A stretch of DNA of 64,000 bases from Psychrobacter maritimus (GCF_904846345.1 NZ_CAJHAJ010000003.1:1-64000), one strand, 5' to 3'. Shown: positions 40,534 to 49,735, numbered from the stretch's first letter. Notes: generated by a model not told the origin, from the sequence alone. Numbers and translations are program-made.

Positions 40534-41178
40534 CTAGAGATAAGGATTTGGCAGCGCTAATCCTGCCAAAATATCAATCTCAAAGCTTTCCATCTCATCT
40601 TGCTCGGCTTGTCCGAGCTCATGGTCAAAGCCAAGCAAATGCAGCAGACCATGTATTAATAAATGGCTGATGTGCTGATTGACAGTCTTGTTTTGCTCAG
40701 CAGCTTCACGAACCAACACGCCATGGCAAATAACCAGCTCACCTAGCGGTAGCGTTGGCATCAAGCCAATGATTGCCGCTGGCAAGTCGCTTGGGTAGGA
40801 TAGGATATTGGTGGCATAATCTTTGCCGCGCGCCTCTAAATTAAGCTCTTGCCCTTCCACTGCATCCGTAATATAGATATCCAGCGCTTTCGATTTTTCT
40901 TGCCATACTTCAGTGTCAATATCGGCATAATAAGGCAGCGTCAGACCATTTTTAATACGCTCATCTATATTATCCAATGTCGCCATCATGACCTTCAATA
41001 AGTTTTCGCGATTATAAAAGCTCTCAAGTATATCGTCATCAATACTATCGGCGGCGCTGATATCAAGTACAGCTAAGCTGTCATCATTATCAAACGTGTT
41101 ATTCAAACTGTCATTAAAACTACTACTAAAATTATCATCAACATTATTGTCAGTATCATTTGGTTCGGCTTGGCTCAT
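40534..41178 (-). CDS. ybeY: Endoribonuclease YbeY, with acidic N-terminal extension
   Basis: YbeY is a zinc-dependent RNase used in 16S rRNA 3' maturation and ribosome quality control. The metal motif HGLLHLLGFDHE (three His) is intact and is followed by EQDEMESFEIDIL. The family is about 155 residues; here there are about 60 extra at the start, rich in Asp/Asn/Ser. The long start (41178) is supported by AAGGA 8 nt upstream, so the extension is likely translated. It lies 128 bp after phoH, with a terminator between, so the usual ybeZ-ybeY coupling may be weak here. Confidence 0.93.
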   Translation of the reverse strand: MSQAEPNDTDNNVDDNFSSSFNDSLNNTFDNDDSLAVLDISAADSIDDDILESFYNRENLLKVMMATLDNIDERIKNGLTLPYYADIDTEVWQEKSKALDIYITDAVEGQELNLEARGKDYATNILSYPSDLPAAIIGLMPTLPLGELVICHGVLVREAAEQNKTVNQHISHLLIHGLLHLLGFDHELGQAEQDEMESFEIDILAGLALPNPYL

Positions 41179-41232
41179 GCCATTATCCTTTTTTTATCAA
41201 TTTAAAATATTCAACAATAAATATCTAACGGT

Positions 41233-41260
41233 AAAAAACCGGATATCAAATCCGGTTTTC
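41233..41260 (-). terminator. Terminator between phoH and ybeY
   Basis: AAAACCGGAT (41235-41244) pairs perfectly with ATCCGGTTTT (41250-41259) across a 5-nt loop; on the minus strand the stem is followed by a run of six T. It would end or reduce phoH transcription before ybeY. Confidence 0.75.
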
Positions 41261-41306
41261 TTGCCATATTTTCTTAAGTTTTCTCATATAACTATATTAA
41301 GATAAC

Positions 41307-42407
41307 TTATAGCTTAGCGGCTGCATCGTTTATTGCTTGTTTGCGCTCTTGCTCTTTCATGCGCTCAAATTTACGTTTTTCTTGCAAGGCGAGTTGCTCT
41401 TCATCAAAGACATCGTAAGCTTCAACAATTTTTTGTACCAATTGATGGCGCACGACGTCTTTTGAATCAAACTTGGTGATATGAATCTCTTCAATCCCGC
41501 TTAAGATTTCCATCGCTTGCGCTAAACCAGATTTACTACCGCGCGGTAAATCGACCTGCGTAATGTCACCGGTAATAACCGCACGTGAACCAAAGCCTAA
41601 GCGCGTTAAAAACATCTTCATCTGTTCAGGCGTGGTATTTTGCGCTTCATCCAAAATGACAAATGAGTTATTCAAAGTACGACCACGCATATAAGCAAGC
41701 GGGGCGACCTCGATGATTTGCTTTTCAAGCATTTTACCCACTTTATCAAAGCCAAGCATCTCATATAGCGCGTCATATAAAGGGCGCAAATACGGATCGA
41801 TTTTTTGGGTTAAATCACCCGGTAAAAAGCCTAATTTCTCACCAGCTTCTACCGCAGGGCGTACCAGTAAGATACGCTCAATCTCATTGCGTTCTAGCAT
41901 ATCAACCGCACAAGCGACTGCTAGGTAGGTCTTACCAGTACCGGCAGGTCCAATACCAAACGACACATCAGACGATAAAATATCTCTCACATAACGCTGC
42001 TGATTACCACCGCGCGGAATGATTTTACCATTACGGGTGCGCAGGCTAACTGGCGTAAAGTCACTGGCAGCATCCAAGTTATCTGCATCTTCCTCATCAG
42101 CTAATTCTTCGTCGGCTGCTATATCTTCATCGCGCGAGATACTCGATTGGATGATTAAGTGCAGCTCTTCTGCGCTGATATCTTTGGTATTTTGCGCTTC
42201 ATCGACCAGCTTATAGATAATACGTTCGCCGCGCTCAACACCCAATATATCGCCGCTCAGGCAAAAGTCGCCTTGGCGTTGGCTGATTTTAATATCGAGG
42301 CGTTCTTGGATATATTTCATGTGGTTATTATATTCGCCGAGCACGGTTTTGAGCTGTGCTGGGGTCAACGATTCGAACTTTATACGGCGGCTCATGGAAT
42401 CAGTCAA
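41307..42407 (-). CDS. ybeZ: PhoH-like ATPase (YbeZ)
   Basis: PhoH-family P-loop ATPases are encoded next to ybeY and are thought to work with it on RNA. Seen are an N-terminal KH-like segment (about 25-75), Walker A GPAGTGKTYLA (about 157-167) and Walker B FVILDEAQNTT (about 252-262) with the TRLGFGSRAVITGD motif. A short acidic run (about 95-112) sits between the domains. The TTG start at 42407 is supported by AAGGAT 7 nt upstream. Confidence 0.93.
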   Translation of the reverse strand: MTDSMSRRIKFESLTPAQLKTVLGEYNNHMKYIQERLDIKISQRQGDFCLSGDILGVERGERIIYKLVDEAQNTKDISAEELHLIIQSSISRDEDIAADEELADEEDADNLDAASDFTPVSLRTRNGKIIPRGGNQQRYVRDILSSDVSFGIGPAGTGKTYLAVACAVDMLERNEIERILLVRPAVEAGEKLGFLPGDLTQKIDPYLRPLYDALYEMLGFDKVGKMLEKQIIEVAPLAYMRGRTLNNSFVILDEAQNTTPEQMKMFLTRLGFGSRAVITGDITQVDLPRGSKSGLAQAMEILSGIEEIHITKFDSKDVVRHQLVQKIVEAYDVFDEEQLALQEKRKFERMKEQERKQAINDAAAKL

Positions 42408-43044
42408 GCGATTATCCTTGTATTTGGTTGCCCGCGGCTATGGCCAATTTTCTATGGTTTAGTTAATAAATGGCGATAGATTAACGGGCTTCAGAGATAA
42501 AATAATTAATTGTGTTTCATTGCTTTTAAATAGTTTTTGTAACGTTTGTTGCTCTTATGACGGTTGCTTAGCTGATAGAAATTAAAATGACGGTAAATGG
42601 CTGATAAAAATGGTTATTCGTAAAATGACTGGTAATAAGTAACTATCCTGCCTTCATTATGGTAGATAGATTTTAAAATTCAAGCGATATAAGGGAGGTA
42701 GCGCTCTGTTTTTGTATGGCGATTGCAACTACTGACTGCGTTTTTGCTGTTTTTAATGTTGAGTCATTTTAAAAGCCAGTGTTTTGTAGGTTTGAGCTTT
42801 CTAAGATACAAGCCGTTTTTAGATAATAAGTGAAAATCAGAAATCCTATACACTCGCTGAGGATACTGTCAAGAGCACGGCATGCGCGGTAATTTGTGGT
42901 AATCTATTGCTTAGATAAGACAGCTATAAAAGCCAAGCTGAAAAGCGTCAGACAACGATAAATTTTCTAAAAAAATAACATTTTTGAGTGCGTATTCATC
43001 ACGTCTAAACGCGTGTTAAAAGGATCATATTAGGAATAATAACC
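42408..43044. other. Divergent intergenic region phoH/ubiH
   Basis: A 637-bp AT-rich gap. I looked for small genes, tRNAs and riboswitch-like stems and found none I can support. A GGGAGG-preceded ATG near 42715 opens a frame of only 18 codons. Confidence 0.4.
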
Positions 43045-44361
43045 ATGCAAAATACTGAAGCAAATTCATTAAAATCCAATCATGTTAAATCTAGCCATGT
43101 TAATAAAGCGGCTATGACTGAGCAGCAAGTGCTTATCGCAGGCGGCGGGCATGTCGGTTTGTCCTTTGCATTGTTGCTTGCTCATCATGGTATCGCCAGT
43201 ACCTTGCTAGAAAAAAACAGCTATCCAACCATCAGCCCTAATGATGATGCTAAGCGTAGCCATTATTTGGACAGCCGTAATACCGCATTGTCACGGCGTA
43301 CGGTACAGATTTACCAAGAGATTGGGCTATGGGATGAGCTACAAAGCCATGCTTGTCGCATTGATGCGGTACAGATCAGTGAGCAAGGCAGCTTTGGACG
43401 CGCACAATTAAACAAAGCTGAGGAGCAGGTCGAGTCATTTGGGCAAGTAATGGAAAATGCGTGGCTCGGACGTAAGCTGTTATTGGCTGCACAGCAAGAG
43501 CCGCTGATTACCTTGATTGATAATGCCAATGTGATAGCAGTTAGCCAACAAAGCGAAGGCGTGACGCTAAGCTTTAGCTATTACGGTGAAGAAGAGCATG
43601 AGCAGCAATTGCAAGCCAGCGTTTTGGTTGCTTGTGATGGTCGTGACTCTACCGTACGTCAGCTATTAGGTATCAGCACTACGACTTATGATTATAAGCA
43701 AACCGCTATTGTTGGTGTGGTAGAGACCGATCAGCCGCATGAACATATTGCCATTGAGCGCTTTAGTCCGGCAGGGCCGCTTGCGGTGTTGCCATTGACT
43801 GATCCAGAAGGCGACGGCAATGATGAGTACCAAAAAGGTTATAGACGCTCAGTAGTTTGGGTTTGTCCAACTGGGGAAGAGACACAATATCTAGAAGATG
43901 ATGCGCATTTCTTGGCGACCTTGCAGCAAGCCTTTGACGAGCGCGCTGGCACGTTTAAAAAAGCTGGTCGCCGCGGCGCTTATCCACTGACGCGGGTACT
44001 AGCAGACAAACAAGTAGACGGTCGCTGCGTCATCATGGGTAACGCGGCTCACACCTTACATCCGGTCGCTGGACAAGGTTTTAACCTCTGTATGCGTGAT
44101 GCCCATGTACTGGCGCAAATGATGAGTCAGCAAGTGCTCAAAGGCGAAGACATCGGCAATCCGACTTTGCTCAAGCGCTATGAAAAAGCCCGTCAAACCG
44201 ATCAAAAACGCGTCATTCGCTTCTGTGATGCCGTCGTACATGGCTTTACGCATCCAAACCCAGTAGTGAAGCTGGCACGTAACGTGGCTTTGGTTGCCTT
44301 TGATAAACTGCCAAATATTAAGCCATTGATTGCCAACTATGCGATGGGCTTAAAATCTTAG
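43045..44361 (+). CDS. ubiH: FAD-dependent hydroxylase, UbiH type
   Basis: A UbiH/UbiF/VisC-family flavin monooxygenase that would hydroxylate the ubiquinone ring. FAD motif AGGGHVGLSFALLLA (about 32-46), the DG motif VACDGRDSTVRQLLG (about 193-207) and GNAAHTLHPVAGQGFNLCMRD (about 332-352) are clear. The last motif with GNA rather than GDA is what I associate with UbiH. A 25-residue polar leader precedes the core; the start is supported by AGGAAT 8 nt upstream. A second family member follows after 107 bp. Confidence 0.85.
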   Translation: MQNTEANSLKSNHVKSSHVNKAAMTEQQVLIAGGGHVGLSFALLLAHHGIASTLLEKNSYPTISPNDDAKRSHYLDSRNTALSRRTVQIYQEIGLWDELQSHACRIDAVQISEQGSFGRAQLNKAEEQVESFGQVMENAWLGRKLLLAAQQEPLITLIDNANVIAVSQQSEGVTLSFSYYGEEEHEQQLQASVLVACDGRDSTVRQLLGISTTTYDYKQTAIVGVVETDQPHEHIAIERFSPAGPLAVLPLTDPEGDGNDEYQKGYRRSVVWVCPTGEETQYLEDDAHFLATLQQAFDERAGTFKKAGRRGAYPLTRVLADKQVDGRCVIMGNAAHTLHPVAGQGFNLCMRDAHVLAQMMSQQVLKGEDIGNPTLLKRYEKARQTDQKRVIRFCDAVVHGFTHPNPVVKLARNVALVAFDKLPNIKPLIANYAMGLKS

Positions 44362-44468
44362 TTCAACATATTGGTAAGTTATTATGCAAATAAAATCTAT
44401 AATTTCAGCTGCTGCTAAACCACATAAATATGAGCGGATAGCATGAATAACGCGACAAAGGATGTTTT

Positions 44469-45764
44469 ATGAAAAATAACCATACGCTTATTATCGGCGG
44501 CGGTATCGTCGGTGCAACCCTTGCGCTAAAACTGGCGCAAGCTGAAATGCCAGTGACCCTCATCGATGCCCGTCCTGAACGTAGCGAGGCAGATTGGCAG
44601 CAGGTTCTTGGCAAGCGGGATGCGCGCGTTTATGCATTAAGCCTTGCCAGTATTAACTTACTTAAAGATGTGGGCGCTTGGCAAAAGATAGCGGCATCAG
44701 AGCGTAAAGCCGATTATTCGCAAATGCAGGTTTGGCAGCTAAACGGTCGCGGCGAGTTACTGTTCGGCGATAGTGGCGATAACAGTAATAGCAGTAATGA
44801 CGGCAATAACAGCAAACAAAACCCTGAGCCAAAAATGCTCGGTAGTATGGTTGAGCCCGCAGTTATCGAATACGCATTGTGGCAGCGTCTATCTGCCTCT
44901 GATGTCAGTCAATATTTAACCGTTATCGATGGGCAGAAGGTTGTCGATATGGACTGGCTTGGTAGCGCGCAAGGTTACCGTGTGACCTTAGGTAATGGCA
45001 GTGTGATTGACGCGCGTTTATTGGTTGGTGCTGACGGTCGCGGCTCGTTTGTGCGTAAGCAGGCGGCAATTGAGCTGGATGTGCTTGATTATAATCAAAC
45101 GGCGATTTGCTGCGCCATTCAAACTGACAAGCCGCACCGAGCAACCGCCCGTCAAGCCATGCTGCCGACCGGTACATTGGCATTGTTGCCGCTTGCTGAT
45201 ATTACTGATGAAGATAAAGCCAACCCGCAACATTGGCAGTCGATTGTATGGACATTACCACGCAACCAAGCATTGGCATTGTTAGAAGAATCGCCGCGCT
45301 ATATCGCTGATAAATTGGCTGCTGCTAGCAATTATGAGCTGGGCGCTATTCGCGAGATTGAATCCATCGCCAGCTTTCCGTTAGCAGCGCAGCAAGCAAA
45401 AAGCTACGTCGCGGATAATCTAGTATTAATTGGGGACGCCGCGCATGGTGTGCATCCGCTGGCAGGTCAGGGGTTGAATTTGGGTATGCTCGATGTGAAA
45501 GCATTGAGTGAGCAACTCACCCATGACTATGCCCGCAGTGGCAACAAGCTGTGGGGTTCGAACCAAACCTTGCGGAGCTATGAGCGTCTGCGTCGTCCGC
45601 ATAATAGTCTGATGATGCATAGCTTTTCGGCGCTTAATTGGCTGTTTGCAGGCTCGCTTGCGCAGATGCGTCCGATTCAACAACTTCGTAATGAAGGTAT
45701 GTATCGCGTCAGCAAAATTAAACCATTGATGCGTCTGTTTGCGAAGCAGGCAAGTGGGGTCTAG
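44469..45764 (+). CDS. FAD-dependent hydroxylase, UbiI/UbiF (VisC) type
   Basis: Second ring hydroxylase of the ubiquinone family: FAD motif IIGGGIVGATLALKLAQ (about 8-24), DG motif VGADGRGSFVRKQA (about 187-200) and GDAAHGVHPLAGQGLNLGMLD (about 325-345). Together with UbiH it could supply two of the three ring hydroxylations. It may be the C5 (UbiI) or C6 (UbiF) enzyme; sequence alone does not decide. An Asn/Ser/Gly-rich loop (about 103-118) is unusual. AAAGGAT precedes the ATG. It is likely co-transcribed with ubiH. Confidence 0.83.
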   Translation: MKNNHTLIIGGGIVGATLALKLAQAEMPVTLIDARPERSEADWQQVLGKRDARVYALSLASINLLKDVGAWQKIAASERKADYSQMQVWQLNGRGELLFGDSGDNSNSSNDGNNSKQNPEPKMLGSMVEPAVIEYALWQRLSASDVSQYLTVIDGQKVVDMDWLGSAQGYRVTLGNGSVIDARLLVGADGRGSFVRKQAAIELDVLDYNQTAICCAIQTDKPHRATARQAMLPTGTLALLPLADITDEDKANPQHWQSIVWTLPRNQALALLEESPRYIADKLAAASNYELGAIREIESIASFPLAAQQAKSYVADNLVLIGDAAHGVHPLAGQGLNLGMLDVKALSEQLTHDYARSGNKLWGSNQTLRSYERLRRPHNSLMMHSFSALNWLFAGSLAQMRPIQQLRNEGMYRVSKIKPLMRLFAKQASGV

Positions 45765-45803
45765 GGTTTAAACTGAACGTTTTATATGAACTAAGGATGG
45801 CGT

Positions 45804-46439
45804 ATGAAAAATAATTCATGGATGACGATAGGCGTGGTAATAGCTAGTTTTATGTTAGCTTCCTGCCAATCTGTACCCAAAAACACCATAATCAATAAAA
45901 AGGCAGACAACACACCTAAAGTCATGATAGAGCCACATGCAGATACAGACAGTGATGGCGTCCCTGACATCATAGATAATTGCCCGAACACCCCTAAGGG
46001 TGTGGTGATGGATGAGTATGGTTGTCCTCTCACCACTATTGGAACTGGTTTACAAATGGAGTATCGTGCCTTTTTTGCTAAAGGTAGCAGTGAACTAACA
46101 TCTAAATATCAGGTTGAACTGGATAAAGTAGCCGCAAGAATGAAAGAGTATGATAGCGCTATTTTTAAAATTGAAGCGCACATTTCAGAGGATGAAATTA
46201 ATAAAGACTTAAGCTCACTACCTAAAAACAGAGCACTGATAATCAAAAACTACCTTTTATTAAAGCATAGTATAGAATCTAGTCGATTGATGACTTTAAA
46301 TTGTGACGCTAGAGCGCCCATTGCACCTAATGATACTGAGGAGGGTAGAGCTTTTAATCGTCGGGTTTATGGTTTATTAACTGAGCCTGATAGTGACTAT
46401 CCTATCAATTTAAAAGAGGGCATCTGCGTTGAATTTTAA
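45804..46439 (+). CDS. OmpA-like lipoprotein with TSP3-type calcium repeat (paralog 1)
   Basis: A lipoprotein signal ends at LASC (Cys21). A thrombospondin type 3-like calcium motif follows (DTDSDGVPDIIDNCPNTPKG, about 50-70), then a degenerate OmpA-type peptidoglycan-binding domain (about 85-205). The domain keeps the L-x-x-x-RA-x-x-I-x-x-YL helix and the NDTEEGRAFNRRV end, but the usual GHTD-x-x-G loop reads AHISEDE, so the peptidoglycan-binding Asp is missing. AAGGATGG lies before the ATG. It resembles the gene at 47875, with a TnpB element between them. Confidence 0.8.
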   Translation: MKNNSWMTIGVVIASFMLASCQSVPKNTIINKKADNTPKVMIEPHADTDSDGVPDIIDNCPNTPKGVVMDEYGCPLTTIGTGLQMEYRAFFAKGSSELTSKYQVELDKVAARMKEYDSAIFKIEAHISEDEINKDLSSLPKNRALIIKNYLLLKHSIESSRLMTLNCDARAPIAPNDTEEGRAFNRRVYGLLTEPDSDYPINLKEGICVEF

Positions 46440-46553
46440 CATCTTAGCGCAGAATTCTTCCACCTCTAAGGTGGTGAGATGAATGCGTTGTTGGTAACTA
46501 CTCTTACAACCTGTTGTATAATAATTATGCCACCAACTAACAATAAGTATTTC

Positions 46554-47708
46554 ATGCCAAAGCAGATCCTAAAAGCCCATAAAGTCAGGCTGTACCCTAA
46601 TGAAGAACAGCAAATATTCTTTGCTAAATCATTCGGCTGCACACGCTTTATTTGGAATAGGATGCTTGGCGATAAAATAGACCACTATGAGACCACAAAG
46701 ACCACCTTAAACAACACCCCTGCTCAGTATAAAAAAGAGTTTGAATGGCTCAAAGAAGTCGATAGCTTGGCATTGGCGAATGTGCAGCAAAACCTAAGAG
46801 CGGCTTATAACGCCTTCTTTAAGAACGGCACAGGCTTCCCTACGTTCAAGAAAAAGGGCATTAAAGACAGTTACACCACCAATAACCAAAAGGGTACAGT
46901 GGCGATCACAGATAGCACTGTCAAGCTGCCTAAGGTTGGTCATATCAACGCCAAGTTCCCAAGTGAAATAAACGGCTTAATAAAGAGCGCCACCATCAGC
47001 CATACCCCATCAGGTAAGTATTACGTCAGCCTACTGGTTGAAACCATCGTTAATGAATTACCAAAAACCCACTCTAACATCGGCATTGACTTAGGATTGA
47101 CAGACTTTATCGTCTTATCGGACAGCACGAAAGTTGCTAATCCTAAGTTTCTATCGAAGCTGCAAGACAAGCTTGCGCGTGAACAGAAAATTTTAGCCAA
47201 ACGCAGAGCCGTTGCCAAAGCGGATCAACGCAAGTTGTCAGAGAGCCGCAACTATCAAAAGCAAAAAATAAAAGTCGCCAAGGTCTATGAGAAAATAACC
47301 AATACTCGCAAAGACTTTCTACATAAACTCTCATTCAATCTCATCAAAAACCACGATGTTATTGCTATTGAGGACTTGAACGTCAAGGGTATGGTTAAGA
47401 ATCATAAACTTGCAAAAGCAATCAGTGATAGCTCATGGTCAGCATTCACCACCATGCTTGCCTATAAAGCAGACTGGTACGGCAAAACGCTTGTCAAAAT
47501 AGACCGATGGTTTCCATCGTCTAAGACTTGCTCAAACTGCAACCATCTACTGACTAAAGCTGAATTACCGCTGTCGGTTAGAATGTGGAATTGTCCAAGT
47601 TGCTTGCAGCAAAATGATCGCGATACCAATGCCAGTATCAATATCTTACATCAAGGATTGATACTGGCTAAACAATCAAAAACTGTCGGTGCGACAGGGT
47701 TAGCTTAG
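46554..47708 (+). CDS. tnpB: TnpB RNA-guided nuclease
   Basis: TnpB proteins of IS605 elements are RNA-guided DNA nucleases, ancestral to Cas12. Counting from the ATG at 46554 (384 residues), the RuvC-like catalytic residues are all present: Asp179 in GIDLGL, Glu273 in IAIEDLNVKGM and Asp357 in NDRDTNASINI. The zinc finger is CSNC (326-329) and CPSC (347-350). The N-terminal helix-turn-helix/WED start KAHKVRLYPNEEQQ fits the family. The frame is open 25 codons further up to 46479, but those residues look unlike TnpB; no start has a good ribosome binding site. The gene looks intact. Confidence 0.88.
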   Translation: MPKQILKAHKVRLYPNEEQQIFFAKSFGCTRFIWNRMLGDKIDHYETTKTTLNNTPAQYKKEFEWLKEVDSLALANVQQNLRAAYNAFFKNGTGFPTFKKKGIKDSYTTNNQKGTVAITDSTVKLPKVGHINAKFPSEINGLIKSATISHTPSGKYYVSLLVETIVNELPKTHSNIGIDLGLTDFIVLSDSTKVANPKFLSKLQDKLAREQKILAKRRAVAKADQRKLSESRNYQKQKIKVAKVYEKITNTRKDFLHKLSFNLIKNHDVIAIEDLNVKGMVKNHKLAKAISDSSWSAFTTMLAYKADWYGKTLVKIDRWFPSSKTCSNCNHLLTKAELPLSVRMWNCPSCLQQNDRDTNASINILHQGLILAKQSKTVGATGLA

Positions 47709-47800
47709 TTAATTCGCTTAACCGCTGATACAGAATATCGTGTCAAGTAAGAGCGTTACCTAAGAAACCCCTACCTCTAAGGTAGGGGGTAGTTCATAGA
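47600..47800 (+). ncRNA. Candidate omega (guide) RNA at the 3' end of tnpB
   Basis: In studied IS605 elements the guide scaffold covers the end of tnpB and the right end of the element, and the bases just past the right end serve as guide. Here the last 110 bp of tnpB, 60 bp of untranslated DNA and the right-end hairpin (47768-47788) occupy the equivalent place. The hairpin is clear; the rest of the scaffold is inferred from position only, and the exact guide start is unknown. Confidence 0.4.
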
Positions 47801-47874
47801 GAGTTTTTATTGATAAATAGCTGTCATCTCAACATAAAAAAAATTGTTTTTGAATGTATTCAGAGGGGGTAATG

Positions 47875-48564
47875 ATGGGAATGAAAAATTGTAGCACTTT
47901 ATTGCTGCTAGTAACATCTATAGCGTTAGCTGGCTGCCAAACCACTGTAACTGCGCCGTCTAAAGTTATATCTCAACATGAAAATATCAGGACGATGCAA
48001 GCAGAGATAGATTCAGATGGCGATGGAGTGCTTGATGATATAGACGAGTGCCCTGAAACGCCACCTAACGTAGTGGTCGATGCTAAAGGCTGTGAAATAA
48101 TAATTGAAGGAGGCGAGGCACTTGAGATGGAATTACATGGGTTTTTTGCACCGCTGAGTAGTCGATTAATTAATAGCTATGATAAAGAGTTTGCAAAAAT
48201 TGAAGAAAAGCTTAATGAATATTTAGACGCTAACATTTTTATCTTTGGGCACTTGTCATCGAATGAGCTTGCATTATCAAAGGATAATGACAACTTATCA
48301 CGCCAACGTGCACTTACTATTAAAAACAGACTTATAACCGAGCATCATATCGAATCTGACCGTATTACTACTTATGACTGCTTAGATCGGTATCCTTCTA
48401 CCAATATAGATCTGAGTTATGATGATCCTGAACAGATTGAATCCAAAGACAGAAGAGTGGTTTTTAAGGCAAGCAGACAAGTCAAGGATTTGTCGAATCT
48501 AAAATACGCAGGTGATAGAGAGAGTTATGGTAAGTACGCTAAGCACTGTGAGCCGTTTGAATAA
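47875..48564 (+). CDS. OmpA-like lipoprotein with TSP3-type calcium repeat (paralog 2)
   Basis: From the ATG at 47875 (GAGGGGG 5 nt upstream) this is a 229-residue lipoprotein with signal ending LAGC (Cys21). A TSP3-like motif (DSDGDGVLDDIDECPETPPN, about 43-62) and an OmpA-type domain (about 80-205) follow. The binding loop reads GHLSSNE instead of GHTDxxG, losing the acidic ligand; the LSRQRALTIKNRL helix with its conserved Arg and the KDRRV end are kept. In-frame ATGs at 47854 and 47872 are less well placed. It parallels the gene at 45804 in order and spacing of motifs but is quite diverged, so the duplication is old. Confidence 0.78.
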   Translation: MGMKNCSTLLLLVTSIALAGCQTTVTAPSKVISQHENIRTMQAEIDSDGDGVLDDIDECPETPPNVVVDAKGCEIIIEGGEALEMELHGFFAPLSSRLINSYDKEFAKIEEKLNEYLDANIFIFGHLSSNELALSKDNDNLSRQRALTIKNRLITEHHIESDRITTYDCLDRYPSTNIDLSYDDPEQIESKDRRVVFKASRQVKDLSNLKYAGDRESYGKYAKHCEPFE

Positions 48565-48600
48565 CAAAGACTGATTTTCATCAACCGTTAAAAGTTATCC

Positions 48601-49512
48601 TTACCCCAACGCCGAAAACAACACCATCAGCACTGGCGAGACAATATTAATAATAAAACCAAAACTAATCGCCAGTGGCACGACTTTTAGCCCGCCAGAT
48701 TGTTGAATAATAGGCAGGGTAAAGTCTAAACTGGTCGCGCCGCCAAGTCCTACCGCTGCTGATGGATATTTACGCATAAAAACAGGAATAAATAATAGCG
48801 CAAAAAACTCACGTATTAAGTCGTTAAATAGCCCCACACTGCCCCAAACGGCGCCATAAGCATCGGTCATGATAATCGCTGACAGTGAATACCAACCAAA
48901 CCCTGATGCCAGTGCCAAGCCTTTCGTCCATGATACATCGGTAAACATCAGCGCGAAAACAAGTCCGCCAACCAGAACGGCTAGTGTAAAGATGATACTC
49001 ATCTCGACGCCACGTTTATTGAGTAGTACTTCTTTAAGGGTAATTCCCGAGCCTTTTAAGCCAATGCCAACCAGTAAGATTAATACCATCAGCATTGCGG
49101 TCATGGTGTTTTCAGGTGGCATATAATCCACGGGTAAGAGATAGCCAATTACCATGCCAATCACCACACAAATCACTTGCGCCAAGCTGCCACGAATACT
49201 GACACGGTGCTCTTTGGATTTGACACTGGGCTTTTTGGCATGCCACGGGCGCAGGCGGTCAAACAGCATGAGAGCAAATAAGCCAGTGCCAATTGTCAAT
49301 ATAGACAATATCGTGACATAAAGTGCGATTTCACCTATTTGACTGCCCAGCCCTTCGACTTGTGACAGCTCAATACCGATGAGGGTTAAGATGACATAAA
49401 CCAAGTACGACAAGCCTTTATCAGCAAGCTTGGTCATGGTTGGATTGGAGGGGATGGCAAAACCAATAAACATTGGCATTAAGACCAAAACAAGGGTAAT
49501 CAGGCTTTGCAT
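48601..49512 (-). CDS. lysO: LysO-family lysine exporter
   Basis: The protein has about eight membrane helices arranged as in LysO (YbjE): short N-terminal helices (MQSLITLVLVLMPMFIGFAI), then a hydrophilic loop (about 85-100) and a C-terminal half with GYLLPVDYMPPENTMTAMLMVLILLVGIGLKGSG and the GFGWYSLSAIIM segment with the conserved Trp-Tyr-Ser. LysO in E. coli exports lysine and thialysine under Lrp/ArgP control. The ATG at 49512 is preferred to an in-frame TTG at 49539, which adds nine polar residues. It is monocistronic and divergent from the lipid locus. Confidence 0.88.
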   Translation of the reverse strand: MQSLITLVLVLMPMFIGFAIPSNPTMTKLADKGLSYLVYVILTLIGIELSQVEGLGSQIGEIALYVTILSILTIGTGLFALMLFDRLRPWHAKKPSVKSKEHRVSIRGSLAQVICVVIGMVIGYLLPVDYMPPENTMTAMLMVLILLVGIGLKGSGITLKEVLLNKRGVEMSIIFTLAVLVGGLVFALMFTDVSWTKGLALASGFGWYSLSAIIMTDAYGAVWGSVGLFNDLIREFFALLFIPVFMRKYPSAAVGLGGATSLDFTLPIIQQSGGLKVVPLAISFGFIINIVSPVLMVLFSALG

Positions 49513-49735
49513 GTCGGCAAACTCGTCATTTTTAAACAAGGCGTTTTTGGGAGGGCATTTCTAAGAAGTTGGGGATTGTATCATATTAGCTCGTAAATAC
49601 GGCTATCAGCACATCATATTCATCGCAAAATATGACGGTTGTTTGAGTAGTAAATGACCTCTAAGTGGCTGGTTATTCTTTACCTGACAAACTTTTGTTG
49701 CTACATTGAAGGCATCAAAGGTTTTGGCACGTATT

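Larger units (their letters stand above)
46441..47800 (+). mobile_element. TnpB-only IS605-type element (IS1341-like)
   Basis: The element holds one tnpB gene and no tnpA. Its ends carry related hairpins: CCACCTCTAAGGTGG at 46460-46474 on the left and CCCCTACCTCTAAGGTAGGG at 47768-47787 on the right, both around the loop of ACCTCTAAGGT. Sub-terminal hairpins that are not inverted repeats of each other's flanks are the mark of IS200/IS605 DNA ends. Exact cut sites cannot be fixed from one copy; the boundaries given are approximate. It lies between two paralogous lipoprotein genes. Without tnpA it would need a TnpA in trans to move. Confidence 0.8.
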
